Shown one piece after another: positions 7,822 to 15,838 of a stretch of DNA of 64,000 nucleotides. Positions within the stretch are counted from its first letter, which is position 1. The number at the start of each line of letters is the position of its first letter. A program made the position numbers and the translations under genes. The stretch is from contig NZ_FOND01000004.1 in assembly GCF_900112815.1 (NCBI RefSeq), positions 248,001-312,000 of the forward strand. Direction: 5' to 3'. The notes under the pieces were generated by a model that saw only the letters and a list, made by a program, of their open reading frames with translations, had not been told where the DNA came from and searched no databases. This stretch comes from Blastococcus tunisiensis (GTDB lineage: Bacteria; Actinomycetota; Actinomycetes; Mycobacteriales; Geodermatophilaceae).

Positions 7822-8532
7822 ATGAGCGACGGCCAGCTCAGCCCCGAGATCGGCGGCGAGCTGCTGTCGGCGACGGTGAAGCGCCTCGTCCTGGACCGGA
7901 TCGTCCAGGGGCACTACCAGCCGGGCGAGCGGATCGTGGAGTTCAAGCTCGCCAAGGAGCTCGGCCTCAGCCAGTCCCCCGTGCGCGAGGGGCTCCGCGA
8001 GCTCGCCGCCGTCGGCATCGTCACGATCCACCCCCGCCGCGGCGCCCGGGTGCGGCTGCCGAGCGCCAAGGAGCTGGCCGACGTCAGCCTGGTCCGCGCG
8101 GAGATCGACGCCCTGGCCGCCCGGCTGGCGGCCGGACGCATCTCCGACACCCGGCTGGACGCCCTCGAGGGGCTCGTCGGGGACATGGTCGCGCGGCTGG
8201 ACGCGGGCGACTTCTCCGGCGTGACCGAGGCCGACGTCCGGTTCCACCACCTCATCGCCGAGGCCTCGGAGAACCACGCCCTGGAGCGGGCCTTCGAGCA
8301 GCTCGCCCCGTTCGCCCGGACCTTCATCACGCTGACCCTCCCGGACGTCGACGTCCGGGAGATCGTGGAGCAGCACCGCCCGATCCTGGCGGCACTGCGG
8401 GCCCGGGACGCCGAGCGCGCGGCGGAGGCGGCGCGCGCTCACCAGCTGTCGGTCAGCGAGCTCCTGCAGACCCACTTCCCGGCCGCGCTCGGCGACCCGG
8501 CCGAGGTCCAGGAGAGCTCCCCCGGGGCCTGA
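7822..8532 (+). CDS. GntR/FCD-family transcriptional regulator 1
   Basis: A 236-residue regulator. An N-terminal winged helix includes GERIVEFKLAKELGLSQSPVREGLRELAAVG (in two parts, residues about 33-63). An alpha-helical FCD ligand domain follows, with metal-type positions in VRFHHLI and VEQHRPI. FCD-GntR proteins usually bind small organic acids and repress catabolic operons. It is cotranscribed with BKACE. ATG 7822 is preceded by GGAAAGGA. Operators of the TCGATWATCGA type lie on both sides of this operon (6842, 8582, 8628). Confidence 0.9.
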   Translation: MSDGQLSPEIGGELLSATVKRLVLDRIVQGHYQPGERIVEFKLAKELGLSQSPVREGLRELAAVGIVTIHPRRGARVRLPSAKELADVSLVRAEIDALAARLAAGRISDTRLDALEGLVGDMVARLDAGDFSGVTEADVRFHHLIAEASENHALERAFEQLAPFARTFITLTLPDVDVREIVEQHRPILAALRARDAERAAEAARAHQLSVSELLQTHFPAALGDPAEVQESSPGA

Positions 8533-8581
8533 CCCGCCCCCTCCCCGCTCCCCGGCGGGAACGGCGGACACCGGTCCGCTG

Positions 8582-8637
8582 TCGATTATCGAGAGACCTT
8601 GACGGCCATGGGCATCGACCCCTAGTTTCGATAATCG
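8582..8637 (+). promoter_or_regulatory. Promoter with two flanking TCGATWATCGA operators (dehydrogenase/Mo hydroxylase operon)
   Basis: Operator 1 at 8582-8592 is an exact TCGATTATCGA followed by GAGAGA. A promoter TTGACG (8599-8604) plus TAGTTT (8623-8628) with an 18-bp spacer follows. Operator 2 at 8628-8637 reads TCGATAATCG and matches 10 of 11 bases. The two sites bracket the promoter about 46 bp apart, an arrangement suited to repression by looping or cooperative binding. Confidence 0.65.
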
Positions 8638-8709
8638 GTGATGCACCTGACGCCCTGGGCGTGCAGGACCCACCGCCGGGCCCACCCCGCGAACCACCTG
8701 GAGATACGA

Positions 8710-9765
8710 ATGACGGAGACGATGCAAGCGCTGGTGGTCCTGGAGCCCGACGTCCTGGAGATCCAGGAGAAGCCCGTCCCCGAGCCCGGCCCGCACGAGG
8801 TGCTCGCCCGGGTGCGGTCCACCGCCATCTGCGGCACCGACGCGCACCTGATCCGCGGCGACTACCCCGGTTTCTGGCCGCCGGCCTTCCCGTTCACCCC
8901 GGGGCACGAGTGGGCCGGCGACATCGTCGCGCTGGGCCCCGGCGCCGAGGCCTTCGGCTGGCAGGTCGGCGACCGCGTCGCCGGGACCAGCCACAACGCC
9001 TGCGGGGCGTGCCAGAAGTGCGTGGAAGGGCGCTACAACCTCTGCGAGAACTACGGCAAGCCCGGCCTGCACGCCCAGTACGGGCACAACGTCCAGGGCT
9101 GCGACGCCACCTACGTCGTCCACGACGTGAAGACGATCTTCAAGCTGCCCGACTCGATCTCCTACGACGAGGGCGCGGTGATCGACCCGGCCAGCATCGC
9201 CCTCCACGTGGCCCGGCGCGGCAACATCCAGCCCGGCGACACCGTCGTGGTGACCGGCGCCGGGGCCATCGGCCTGCTGGCCGCCGACAGCGCCCTCATC
9301 TGCGGCGCGGCCCGGGTCGTCGTCGTCGGCCGGGGCTACCGCCTGGAGAAGGCGGCGGCCCTCGGCTTCGAGACCGTCGACACCACCGCCGGCGACCCGG
9401 TGGCCGAGGTCCGCGGGCGCACCGGCGGGCTCGGCGCGGACGTCGTCCTGGAGTGCGCGGGGGTGCCCGACACCCTGACCTGGGCGATGGCGATGCTGCG
9501 GCGGGGCGGGCGCTGCGCGATGGTGGGCATCCCCACCGAGGACGTCGCCCTGAGCATCCAGCCGCTCGTCCTCGACGAGCTGGAGCTGGTCGGTTCCCGC
9601 GCCTCCGCCGGCGAGATGCGCCGGGTGATCCCGTTCGTCGCCGACGGGCGGGTCCGCGTCTCCGAGCTGATCACCCACCGCTTCCCGCTGGCCGAGTACG
9701 ACAAGGCGCTCGCCACCTTCAACGACCGCTCCAGCGGGGCGATGAAGATCATCGTCCACCCCTGA
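8710..9765 (+). CDS. Zinc-dependent MDR-family polyol/threonine-type dehydrogenase
   Basis: A 351-residue medium-chain dehydrogenase. The catalytic zinc site is Cys41 (ICGTDAH) with His66-Glu67 (GHEW). The structural zinc lobe is Cys98, Cys101, Cys104 and Cys112 (CGACQKC...C). The Rossmann motif is VTGAGAIGLLA. Its GTDAHLIRG and GHEWAGDI stretches resemble threonine/sorbitol dehydrogenase-type enzymes that oxidise secondary alcohols with NAD. ATG 8710 follows CTGGAGA. It is the first gene of the operon that continues into the molybdenum hydroxylase. Substrate unknown. Confidence 0.85.
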   Translation: MTETMQALVVLEPDVLEIQEKPVPEPGPHEVLARVRSTAICGTDAHLIRGDYPGFWPPAFPFTPGHEWAGDIVALGPGAEAFGWQVGDRVAGTSHNACGACQKCVEGRYNLCENYGKPGLHAQYGHNVQGCDATYVVHDVKTIFKLPDSISYDEGAVIDPASIALHVARRGNIQPGDTVVVTGAGAIGLLAADSALICGAARVVVVGRGYRLEKAAALGFETVDTTAGDPVAEVRGRTGGLGADVVLECAGVPDTLTWAMAMLRRGGRCAMVGIPTEDVALSIQPLVLDELELVGSRASAGEMRRVIPFVADGRVRVSELITHRFPLAEYDKALATFNDRSSGAMKIIVHP

Positions 9766-9792
9766 CCGGCCCACCGCGGAAGGACGGCGACG

Positions 9793-10647
9793 ATGCCGAA
9801 GTACTACCGGCCGACCACCCGGGCCGACGCGCTCGCCGCGCTGGCCGAGGGCGGTGCGGGCGCGCGGCCCCTCGTCGGGGGCACCGACCTGCTCGTGGGG
9901 CTGCGGCACCACACCCTCGAGCCGGACCTGCTCGTCGACCTCAAGGCGGTCACCGACCTGCCCGAGCCGATCGCCGTCGACGACGAGGGCATGCGGTTCG
10001 GCGCCACCTGCACGCTCGGCGAGCTGGTCGAGCACCCGGTGGTGCGCGAGTGGTACCCGGCCCTGGTGGAGGCAGCGCTCACCGTCGGATCCGTCGCGAT
10101 CCGCAACCGGGCCAGCCTGGTCGCCAACTCGTGCAACGCCTCGCCCGCGGCCGACACCGCTCCCCCGCTCCTCGTGCACGGGGCCCGGGTCACCATCGCG
10201 TCGCTGGACGGGGACCGCACCGCGGCCCTGGACGACTTCTTCCTCGGCCCCCGGCGCACGCTGTGCGGGCCCGGCGAGCTGGTGACCCGGATCGAGCTGC
10301 CACGGCCCGCGCCGGGGTCGGGGGCGGCCTTCCGGCGGCTGACCAGGCGGCGCGGGGTGGACCTCGCGACCGTCAGCGTCGCGGCCGGCGTCGGCCCGGA
10401 CGGCGCCCTCGTGCTCGGGATGGGCGCCGTGGGCCCCCGGCCCCTGCGCGCCGAGGTGCCCGGCCCGGTCGACCTGGACGACGAGGCATCGCTCGCGCCG
10501 GCGCTGGACCGGCTGCTGGCGGCCGCCACCCCGATCTCCGACGTCCGGGGCAGCCGCGAGTACCGGCTCGCCACGCTCCGCGTGCTCACCACGCGCGCGG
10601 TCCGCACCGCCGCGTCCCGACGCAACCCGAGGGAGATGGCGTCATGA
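9793..10647 (+). CDS. Molybdenum hydroxylase FAD-binding (medium) subunit, CoxM-like
   Basis: This 284-residue protein has the FAD-binding elements of xanthine/CO-dehydrogenase medium subunits: LVGGTDLLVGL near residue 30 and TVGSVAIRNRASLVANSCNASPAAD (split around residue 105), the counterpart of the usual TVGGN...SPAAD loop. The C-terminal part forms the CO-dehydrogenase flavoprotein C-terminal fold. It would carry electrons from the iron-sulphur subunit to FAD. It overlaps the 2Fe-2S subunit by ATGA, indicating a stoichiometric complex. Confidence 0.9.
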   Translation: MPKYYRPTTRADALAALAEGGAGARPLVGGTDLLVGLRHHTLEPDLLVDLKAVTDLPEPIAVDDEGMRFGATCTLGELVEHPVVREWYPALVEAALTVGSVAIRNRASLVANSCNASPAADTAPPLLVHGARVTIASLDGDRTAALDDFFLGPRRTLCGPGELVTRIELPRPAPGSGAAFRRLTRRRGVDLATVSVAAGVGPDGALVLGMGAVGPRPLRAEVPGPVDLDDEASLAPALDRLLAAATPISDVRGSREYRLATLRVLTTRAVRTAASRRNPREMAS

Positions 10648-11147
10648 CCAACGACGACCCCGTCGTCGACGACGGGCTGCAGACGGTCCGGCTCAGCGTC
10701 AACGGCACCCGGCGGACGGTCGCGGTGCCGGCGCACCGGACGTTGCTCGACGGGCTGCGCGAGGAGGTCGGGCTGCCCGGCACCAAGAGCTGCTGCGCGG
10801 AGGGCGAGTGCGGCGCGTGCACCGTGCTGCTCGACGGCAAGGCGGTGAACTCCTGCCTGGTGCTGTGCGTCGAGGCCGAGGGCCACGAGGTGACCACCGT
10901 CGAGGGGCTGTCCGCCGACGGCCTCACCGACCTGCAGGAGGAGTTCCTGAACGCCGGGGCCGTGCAGTGCGGCTTCTGCATCCCGGGGCAGGTGGTGTCC
11001 GCCGAGTACCTGCTGCGGACCAACCCCTCCCCCGACGAGGCGGAGATCCGCGAGGCCCTGTCGGGCAACCTGTGCCGCTGCGCCGGCTACCAGCGGATCG
11101 TGCGCGCGGTGCAGGCCACCGCCGTCCGGAGGGGGGCGGCGCAGTGA
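10644..11147 (+). CDS. Molybdenum hydroxylase 2Fe-2S (small) subunit, CoxS-like
   Basis: A 167-residue protein. The plant-type ferredoxin cluster is in CCAEGECGACTVLLDGKAV plus a later Cys, and the second [2Fe-2S] cluster is in CGFCIPG...LCRCAGY. Together these are the two-cluster signature of the xanthine oxidase small subunit family. The start overlaps the flavin subunit stop, and the stop overlaps the large-subunit GTG start. It transfers electrons from the Mo site to FAD. Confidence 0.93.
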   Translation: MTNDDPVVDDGLQTVRLSVNGTRRTVAVPAHRTLLDGLREEVGLPGTKSCCAEGECGACTVLLDGKAVNSCLVLCVEAEGHEVTTVEGLSADGLTDLQEEFLNAGAVQCGFCIPGQVVSAEYLLRTNPSPDEAEIREALSGNLCRCAGYQRIVRAVQATAVRRGAAQ

Positions 11148-13465
11148 CCACGGCCCCCGAACGAGCCATCGCGCAGCGCGACGCGCTCGGCGAGCCCGCC
11201 GACCTCTACCCGGGTGGCCAGGTCGGCCGGCCGGTGCTCCGGTACGGCGGCGGTGACCGGACGTCGGGCGCCCAGCAGTTCGTCGCCGACCTGCGCTTCC
11301 CCGGCGCGCTGCAGGTCGCCCTGGTGACGGTCCCGGTCGGGTGCGCCGACGTGCTGGGGATCGACACCGCGGCGGCCCGCGCCGTCCCCGGGGTGGTGGA
11401 CGTGGTGACGGCCGCGGAGCTGCCCTCGCCCGTGCCGCGGTTCGGGGTCTCCCACACCGACCGCCCGGTGCTCGCCGACGGCCGGGTCAACTACCACGGC
11501 GAACCGGTGGCCGCGGTGGTCGCCGAGACCCTCGACGCGGCCCAGGCCGCCGCGCGCGCGGTGGTCGTGGACTACCGGGAGCTCCCGGGCGTCTACTCCC
11601 TCGACGCCGCCCTCGCCCCGGGCGCGCACCTCGTGCAGGATCCCTCGATCCGGCCGGAGCACGCCCTCATCGACACCAACGTGCTGGAGGACGCGCACTA
11701 CGCCTGGGGAGACATCGAGGCGGAGGAGGCGCGCGCGGACGTCGTCGTCGAGAACACCTACACCTTCCCGATGGTCACCCACTTCCCGATCGAGCCGGGC
11801 GGCACCGTCGCCGTCCCGACCGACTCCGGCGGGCTGGACGTCTACTCCCCCGTGCAGCACCCCTACCTGCTGCAGCGCACCATCTCCTCGGTCTTCGGCC
11901 TGCCGCTGAACCAGGTGCGGGTGTTCGCGCCCGACCCCGGTGGCGGCTTCGGCGGCAAGCAGAACCCGAAGCTCGAGCCGCTGATCGCCTTCCTCGCCCT
12001 GCGCACCCGGCGGGTCTGCCGGATCGTGCTGTCCCTCGAGGAGACCTTCCAGAGCATGCGGCGGGCCGGCTGCCGGATGCGGGCGCGCACCGGATTCACC
12101 TCCGACGGCGAGCTCACCTTCCACCGGGTCGAGGCCGACTTCCAGATCGGCGCCTACGCCGACGTCGCGCCGCGGGTCATGGGCAAGGGCAGCTACGTCG
12201 CGGCCGGGCCCTACCGCATCCCGGGGGTGCGGATCGACGCCCGCGCCGTCATGACCAACACCACGCCGAGCACCGCCTTCCGCGGCTTCGGCAGCCCCCA
12301 GGTGTCGTGGGCGATGGAGTCCCAGCTCGACGCCGGCGCCCGGGAGCTGGGCCTCGACGGTCTGGAGATCCGCCGCCGGAACCTGGTCGCCCAGGGCGAG
12401 GCCTTCGTGCGCGGGGAGTCCGCCGCGCACGCCGACGGCGACTGGCACCAGAGCCTGGAGAAGGCCGCCGAGCTGATCGGCTGGGGGACGCCGCTGCCGC
12501 CGAACCGCGGCCGGGGCATCGCGGTGGGCATCAAGCCCGGTGCCACCTCGGGCCTGTCGCAGAGCCTGGTCCGCCTGCTGTGCGACGGCAGCGCGATCGT
12601 CTACGCCGGCACCTCCGACATGGGGCAGGGGGCACGGACGCTCTGGCAGCAGATCGTCGCCGACGAGCTCGGGGCCGAGCTGGACCGGGTCACGGTGGTC
12701 AGCGGCGACACCGGGACGGTGCCGTTCGACCTGCAGACCTCGGCGAGCCGGTCGACGGTGTTCATGGGCTCGGCCGTGCTGGAGGCCTGCCACGACGTGC
12801 GGCGGCGGGTGCTCGAGCTGTACGCCGAGTCGACGGGCGTGCCGGCGGAGCAGCTCGACGTCCGTCCCGGCCTGCTGATCACCCCCGACGGGGAGCTGAG
12901 CCTGCCGGAGGCCGCCCGCCAGGCGCTCGGCTCGCTGCGCGGGGAGTTCATCGGGCAGGGCACGCGGCGGCTGCGTGGCAAGGGCGCGCACCCGCTCGGC
13001 GGTGACGCGGCCTTCTACGAGTTCAACGCAACGGCCATCGAGGTCGAGGTCGACCGGGAGACCGGCGAGCTGCTGCTCACCCGGCACGTGACGGTCAGCG
13101 ACGTCGGCACCGAGCTCAACCCGCTGCAGGTCGTCTCCCAGGACGAGGGCGCGGCGATCATGGGCCTCGGCCACAGCCAGATGGAGCAGCTGCTGCTCGA
13201 CGACCACGGCCGGATCCGCAACCTGGGCGCCCTCGACTACCGGATCCCCACCTTCAAGGACGTCCCGCTGGAGCTGGTCAGCGAGGCCGTGGAGAACCAC
13301 GACGGCCCCGGGCCGTACGGCTCGAAGGGCATCAGCGAGGGCGCCCTGCTGTGCACCGCCGGCGCGCTCGGCGCCGCGGTGGCCGACGCCACCGGCGTCG
13401 TGATCCGCGATCTCCCGCTCACCCCCGAGCGGGTGTGGACGGCGCTCCAGGGCGCCGACAGCTGA
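11144..13465 (+). CDS. Molybdenum hydroxylase large subunit, xanthine dehydrogenase/CoxL-like
   Basis: A 773-residue molybdopterin-binding subunit beginning at GTG 11144, fused by overlap to the small subunit. It shows PDPGGGFGGKQNPK, AFRGFGSPQ and YGSKGISEGALL. The Glu in GSKGISEG is the conserved catalytic base position. The Cox-specific VAYRCSFR active-site loop is absent, so it is a hydroxylase and not a CO dehydrogenase. These enzymes hydroxylate an aromatic or aldehyde carbon using water. No accessory maturation gene (coxD, coxF, xdhC) is next to it. Substrate unknown. Confidence 0.9.
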   Translation: MTTAPERAIAQRDALGEPADLYPGGQVGRPVLRYGGGDRTSGAQQFVADLRFPGALQVALVTVPVGCADVLGIDTAAARAVPGVVDVVTAAELPSPVPRFGVSHTDRPVLADGRVNYHGEPVAAVVAETLDAAQAAARAVVVDYRELPGVYSLDAALAPGAHLVQDPSIRPEHALIDTNVLEDAHYAWGDIEAEEARADVVVENTYTFPMVTHFPIEPGGTVAVPTDSGGLDVYSPVQHPYLLQRTISSVFGLPLNQVRVFAPDPGGGFGGKQNPKLEPLIAFLALRTRRVCRIVLSLEETFQSMRRAGCRMRARTGFTSDGELTFHRVEADFQIGAYADVAPRVMGKGSYVAAGPYRIPGVRIDARAVMTNTTPSTAFRGFGSPQVSWAMESQLDAGARELGLDGLEIRRRNLVAQGEAFVRGESAAHADGDWHQSLEKAAELIGWGTPLPPNRGRGIAVGIKPGATSGLSQSLVRLLCDGSAIVYAGTSDMGQGARTLWQQIVADELGAELDRVTVVSGDTGTVPFDLQTSASRSTVFMGSAVLEACHDVRRRVLELYAESTGVPAEQLDVRPGLLITPDGELSLPEAARQALGSLRGEFIGQGTRRLRGKGAHPLGGDAAFYEFNATAIEVEVDRETGELLLTRHVTVSDVGTELNPLQVVSQDEGAAIMGLGHSQMEQLLLDDHGRIRNLGALDYRIPTFKDVPLELVSEAVENHDGPGPYGSKGISEGALLCTAGALGAAVADATGVVIRDLPLTPERVWTALQGADS

Positions 13466-13553
13466 CCCCGTCGCCTGCGAGGGCGAGGACGGCGGAGCCC
13501 ACGGGCCGCCGCCGACCGCACCACCGACCTGCACCCGTCACAAAGGAGTGGCC

Positions 13554-14840
13554 ATGTCCCGCAAGCCCGTCGTCTGTCTCGCCGGCACCCTGGACACCAA
13601 GGGGACCGAGTACGCCTACGTGCGCGACGAACTGCTCGCCAGCGACGTCGACGTCCTCGTCGTCGACTGCGGTGTCCTCGGCGAGCCCTACTTCCCGCCG
13701 GACATCGCGTCCGCCGAGGTGGCTGCCCGGGCCGGCGTGGACCTGGCCGAGTTCGCCGCGGGCGTCGAGGGCGGAGCCGGTGGCCGCAGCGCGGCGATCA
13801 CCAAGATGAGCGAGGGCCTGCGCGCGGTGATCGCCGACCTCTGCGCCGAGGGGCGGATCGACGCGGTCCTCGGCCTCGGCGGCACCGGTGGCACCGACCT
13901 CCTCGGGGGCGCCCTGCAGAACCTCGGCATCGGGGTGCCGAAGCTCATCGTGAGCACCATGGCGTCCAACAACACCCGGCCCTACGTCGGCCACTCGGAC
14001 ATGATGATGATGAACGCCGTCACCGACATCGCCGGGCTGAACCGGATCTCCAAGCAGGTGCTGAGCAACGCCGCGCACGCGGCCGCCGGCATGGCGCGCG
14101 GGTACGAGGCCACCAAGGCGCAGGCGGAGACCAGCAAGCCGCTCATCGCCATCTCGATGTTCGGCGTCACCACGCCCGGCGTCATGCGCATCCGGGAGCA
14201 GCTGGAGGAGAACGGCTTCGAGGTCGTCACCTTCCACGCGGTCGGCGAGGGCGCCGGCATGGAGCACCTGATCGACACCGGTGCCATCGACGGCCTGATC
14301 GACTACACGCTGCCGGAGATCATCAACCACTGGAACAAGGGCATCTTCGACCCGGGCTGCGAGCGCATGGAGGCCGCGGTCCGCACCGGGATCCCGCTGG
14401 TCGTCGTCCCGGGCGCGGCCGAGTGCTTCAACTTCGGCGCCCGGAACACCATCCCGGCCGAGTTCGACACCGACGAGCGCAACATCATCATCCACAACCC
14501 CAACATCACCTCCCTGCTGGCGACCCCGGACGAGATGCGGCGGCTCGGGACCTACATCGCCGAGCACGTGAACTCCGCCCCCGGACCGAAGGCGGTCGCG
14601 CTGCCGCTGAACGGGCTGGACAACTACTTCAAGGAGGGCAGCCAGTGGCACGGCGTGGACGTCTCGCCGCTGCTGGACTCCATCCGCGCGACGCTGGACC
14701 CCTCGATCGAGCTGGTCGAGATGGACAACAACATCAACGACACGGCGTTCGCCGACGCGGTCTACCAGCTGTTCACCGCGCAGTGGGAGCAGCGGAAGGC
14801 GGCCGGCATCCCCGCGGCCACCGCGACGACCGCCGGCTGA
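13554..14840 (+). CDS. Tm-1-like ATP-binding domain protein (UPF0261)
   Basis: A 428-residue UPF0261 protein with VCLAGTLDTKGTEYAYVRD at the N-terminus, LGLGGTGGTDLLGGAL, the SNNTRPYVGHSDMMMMNAV block and FGVTTPGVMR. These are signatures of the Tm-1-like family, named for the tomato virus-resistance protein whose N-terminal domain binds ATP. Bacterial members have no established reaction but recur in catabolic operons. ATG 13554 is preferred because AAAGGAG ends 5 bp upstream. It sits 88 bp after the hydroxylase and before a strong terminator, so it is probably the last gene of that operon. Confidence 0.88.
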   Translation: MSRKPVVCLAGTLDTKGTEYAYVRDELLASDVDVLVVDCGVLGEPYFPPDIASAEVAARAGVDLAEFAAGVEGGAGGRSAAITKMSEGLRAVIADLCAEGRIDAVLGLGGTGGTDLLGGALQNLGIGVPKLIVSTMASNNTRPYVGHSDMMMMNAVTDIAGLNRISKQVLSNAAHAAAGMARGYEATKAQAETSKPLIAISMFGVTTPGVMRIREQLEENGFEVVTFHAVGEGAGMEHLIDTGAIDGLIDYTLPEIINHWNKGIFDPGCERMEAAVRTGIPLVVVPGAAECFNFGARNTIPAEFDTDERNIIIHNPNITSLLATPDEMRRLGTYIAEHVNSAPGPKAVALPLNGLDNYFKEGSQWHGVDVSPLLDSIRATLDPSIELVEMDNNINDTAFADAVYQLFTAQWEQRKAAGIPAATATTAG

Positions 14841-14860
14841 CCCACCGTCCCACCCCGTCC

Positions 14861-14900
14861 CGCGCCGGGACGCCACCCTCCCGGGTGGCGTCCCGGCGCG
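14861..14900 (+). terminator. Hairpin terminator after the UPF0261 gene
   Basis: A perfect 18-bp stem (14861-14878 with 14883-14900) and a 4-nt TCCC loop. No T-tract follows, typical of high-GC actinobacterial terminators. It separates the Mo hydroxylase/UPF0261 operon from the phosphatase gene. Confidence 0.75.
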
Positions 14901-14925
14901 GTCGTCCCCCGACCCCGGAGGTCCC

Positions 14926-15582
14926 ATGACCCAGCGCCTGTTCCTGCTCCGCCACGGCGAGGTCACCTCGCACCGGGGCGACGTACCGGTCACCGACGAG
15001 GGCCTGCGGACGGCCGTCGAGGTGGGCCACCGGCTCGCCGGCCGGGCCGAGGGCCCGATCCGCGTGATCAGCGGCGAGACCCGCCGCACCCGGGACACCG
15101 CGGCGGCGGTGGCGCGGGGCGCCCGGGAGGCCGGCGCCACGGTGCTGGAGGACGGCGTCGCCTTCGCGCTGCGCAACCCCGACCTGTACCTCGCCGGCGT
15201 GCGCGTCGACATGGTCAGCAGCGAGGAGGCGTTCGCCGTGCAGATCCCGGGCTTCACCGAGGCCGACGTCGCCAAGGTGGCGTTCTTCGCCGAGTGGCTG
15301 ACCGCGCCCGACCGGGTCGGCTGGTGGGTCCGGCACCCCGATCCCCCCGGCGACGACGCGGCCGCGGTCGCCGCGCGCATCCGCTCCTTCGCCGCCAGCC
15401 TGGCCGACCGCGCCGACGACACCGCCGTCACCGTGGGCGTCACCCACTCCCCGGTCCTGCGTGCCTGCGGGCTCGACGTGGCCGGCTCCGACACCGGGGA
15501 GCCGGCCTGGCTGGCCGGGCTGGAGGCGGAGATCGGTGCCGATCGCTCCGTGACGCTCCGGGTGCTGGCCGAGGCACCGTAG
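14926..15582 (+). CDS. Histidine phosphatase superfamily protein
   Basis: A 218-residue branch-1 histidine phosphatase. The catalytic loop LLRHGE (Arg9, His10, Gly11) is present, with VISGETRRTRDTA as the second conserved segment and VGVTHSPVLRA carrying the distal His. These proteins dephosphorylate small molecules or proteins through a phosphohistidine. It follows a terminator and precedes another, so it is probably a single-gene unit or reached by read-through. A link to the dikinase downstream is possible but not shown. Confidence 0.8.
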   Translation: MTQRLFLLRHGEVTSHRGDVPVTDEGLRTAVEVGHRLAGRAEGPIRVISGETRRTRDTAAAVARGAREAGATVLEDGVAFALRNPDLYLAGVRVDMVSSEEAFAVQIPGFTEADVAKVAFFAEWLTAPDRVGWWVRHPDPPGDDAAAVAARIRSFAASLADRADDTAVTVGVTHSPVLRACGLDVAGSDTGEPAWLAGLEAEIGADRSVTLRVLAEAP

Positions 15583-15619
15583 CCGCCGGCAGGGCCCAGG
15601 ACGGCACGTCCGGGCGGAC

Positions 15620-15665
15620 GAGGGCCCGGTGCGCGGCGGATCGATCGCCCGCGCACCGGGCCCTC
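15620..15665 (+). terminator. Hairpin terminator after the phosphatase gene
   Basis: A perfect 15-bp stem, GAGGGCCCGGTGCGC at 15620-15634 with its complement at 15651-15665. The 16-nt loop is itself largely self-complementary (GGCG...CGCC). Confidence 0.7.
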
Positions 15666-15708
15666 GCGCGTCCGGCGGACATCGCCTGCGACGACACCCC
15701 GGTAGCTG

Positions 15709-15741
15709 TTGACACACAACGGATCGAGAATCGATTATTAC
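15709..15741 (+). promoter_or_regulatory. Promoter with degenerate TCGATWATCGA site (MBL/SDR/MDR operon)
   Basis: TTGACA (15709-15714) and GATTAT (15733-15738) have an 18-bp spacer. The -10 lies inside TCGATTATTAC (15731-15741), which matches the first eight bases of the TCGATTATCGA operator. A nearby ATCGAGAATCGAT adds a second half-site. This is a weaker member of the operator set. Confidence 0.5.
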
Positions 15742-15838
15742 TCCGTACCGGTCAACGCCGACCAGGCCGCAGCTCCCGCTGCACCGGGACGTGGCGCCGG
15801 GGTCGGCCCGGCCGCCGGCGCTCCAGGGAGGTTCCGTC

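Noticed and set aside
11144-13465. Annotation as carbon monoxide dehydrogenase CoxL
   Set aside because: The CO-dehydrogenase active-site loop (VAYRCSFR) is absent, so the enzyme is called a generic molybdenum hydroxylase.
13419-15719. A 766-codon antisense frame over UPF0261 and the phosphatase
   Set aside because: It crosses two perfect terminator hairpins and two genes with clear motifs; its translation has no recognisable family.
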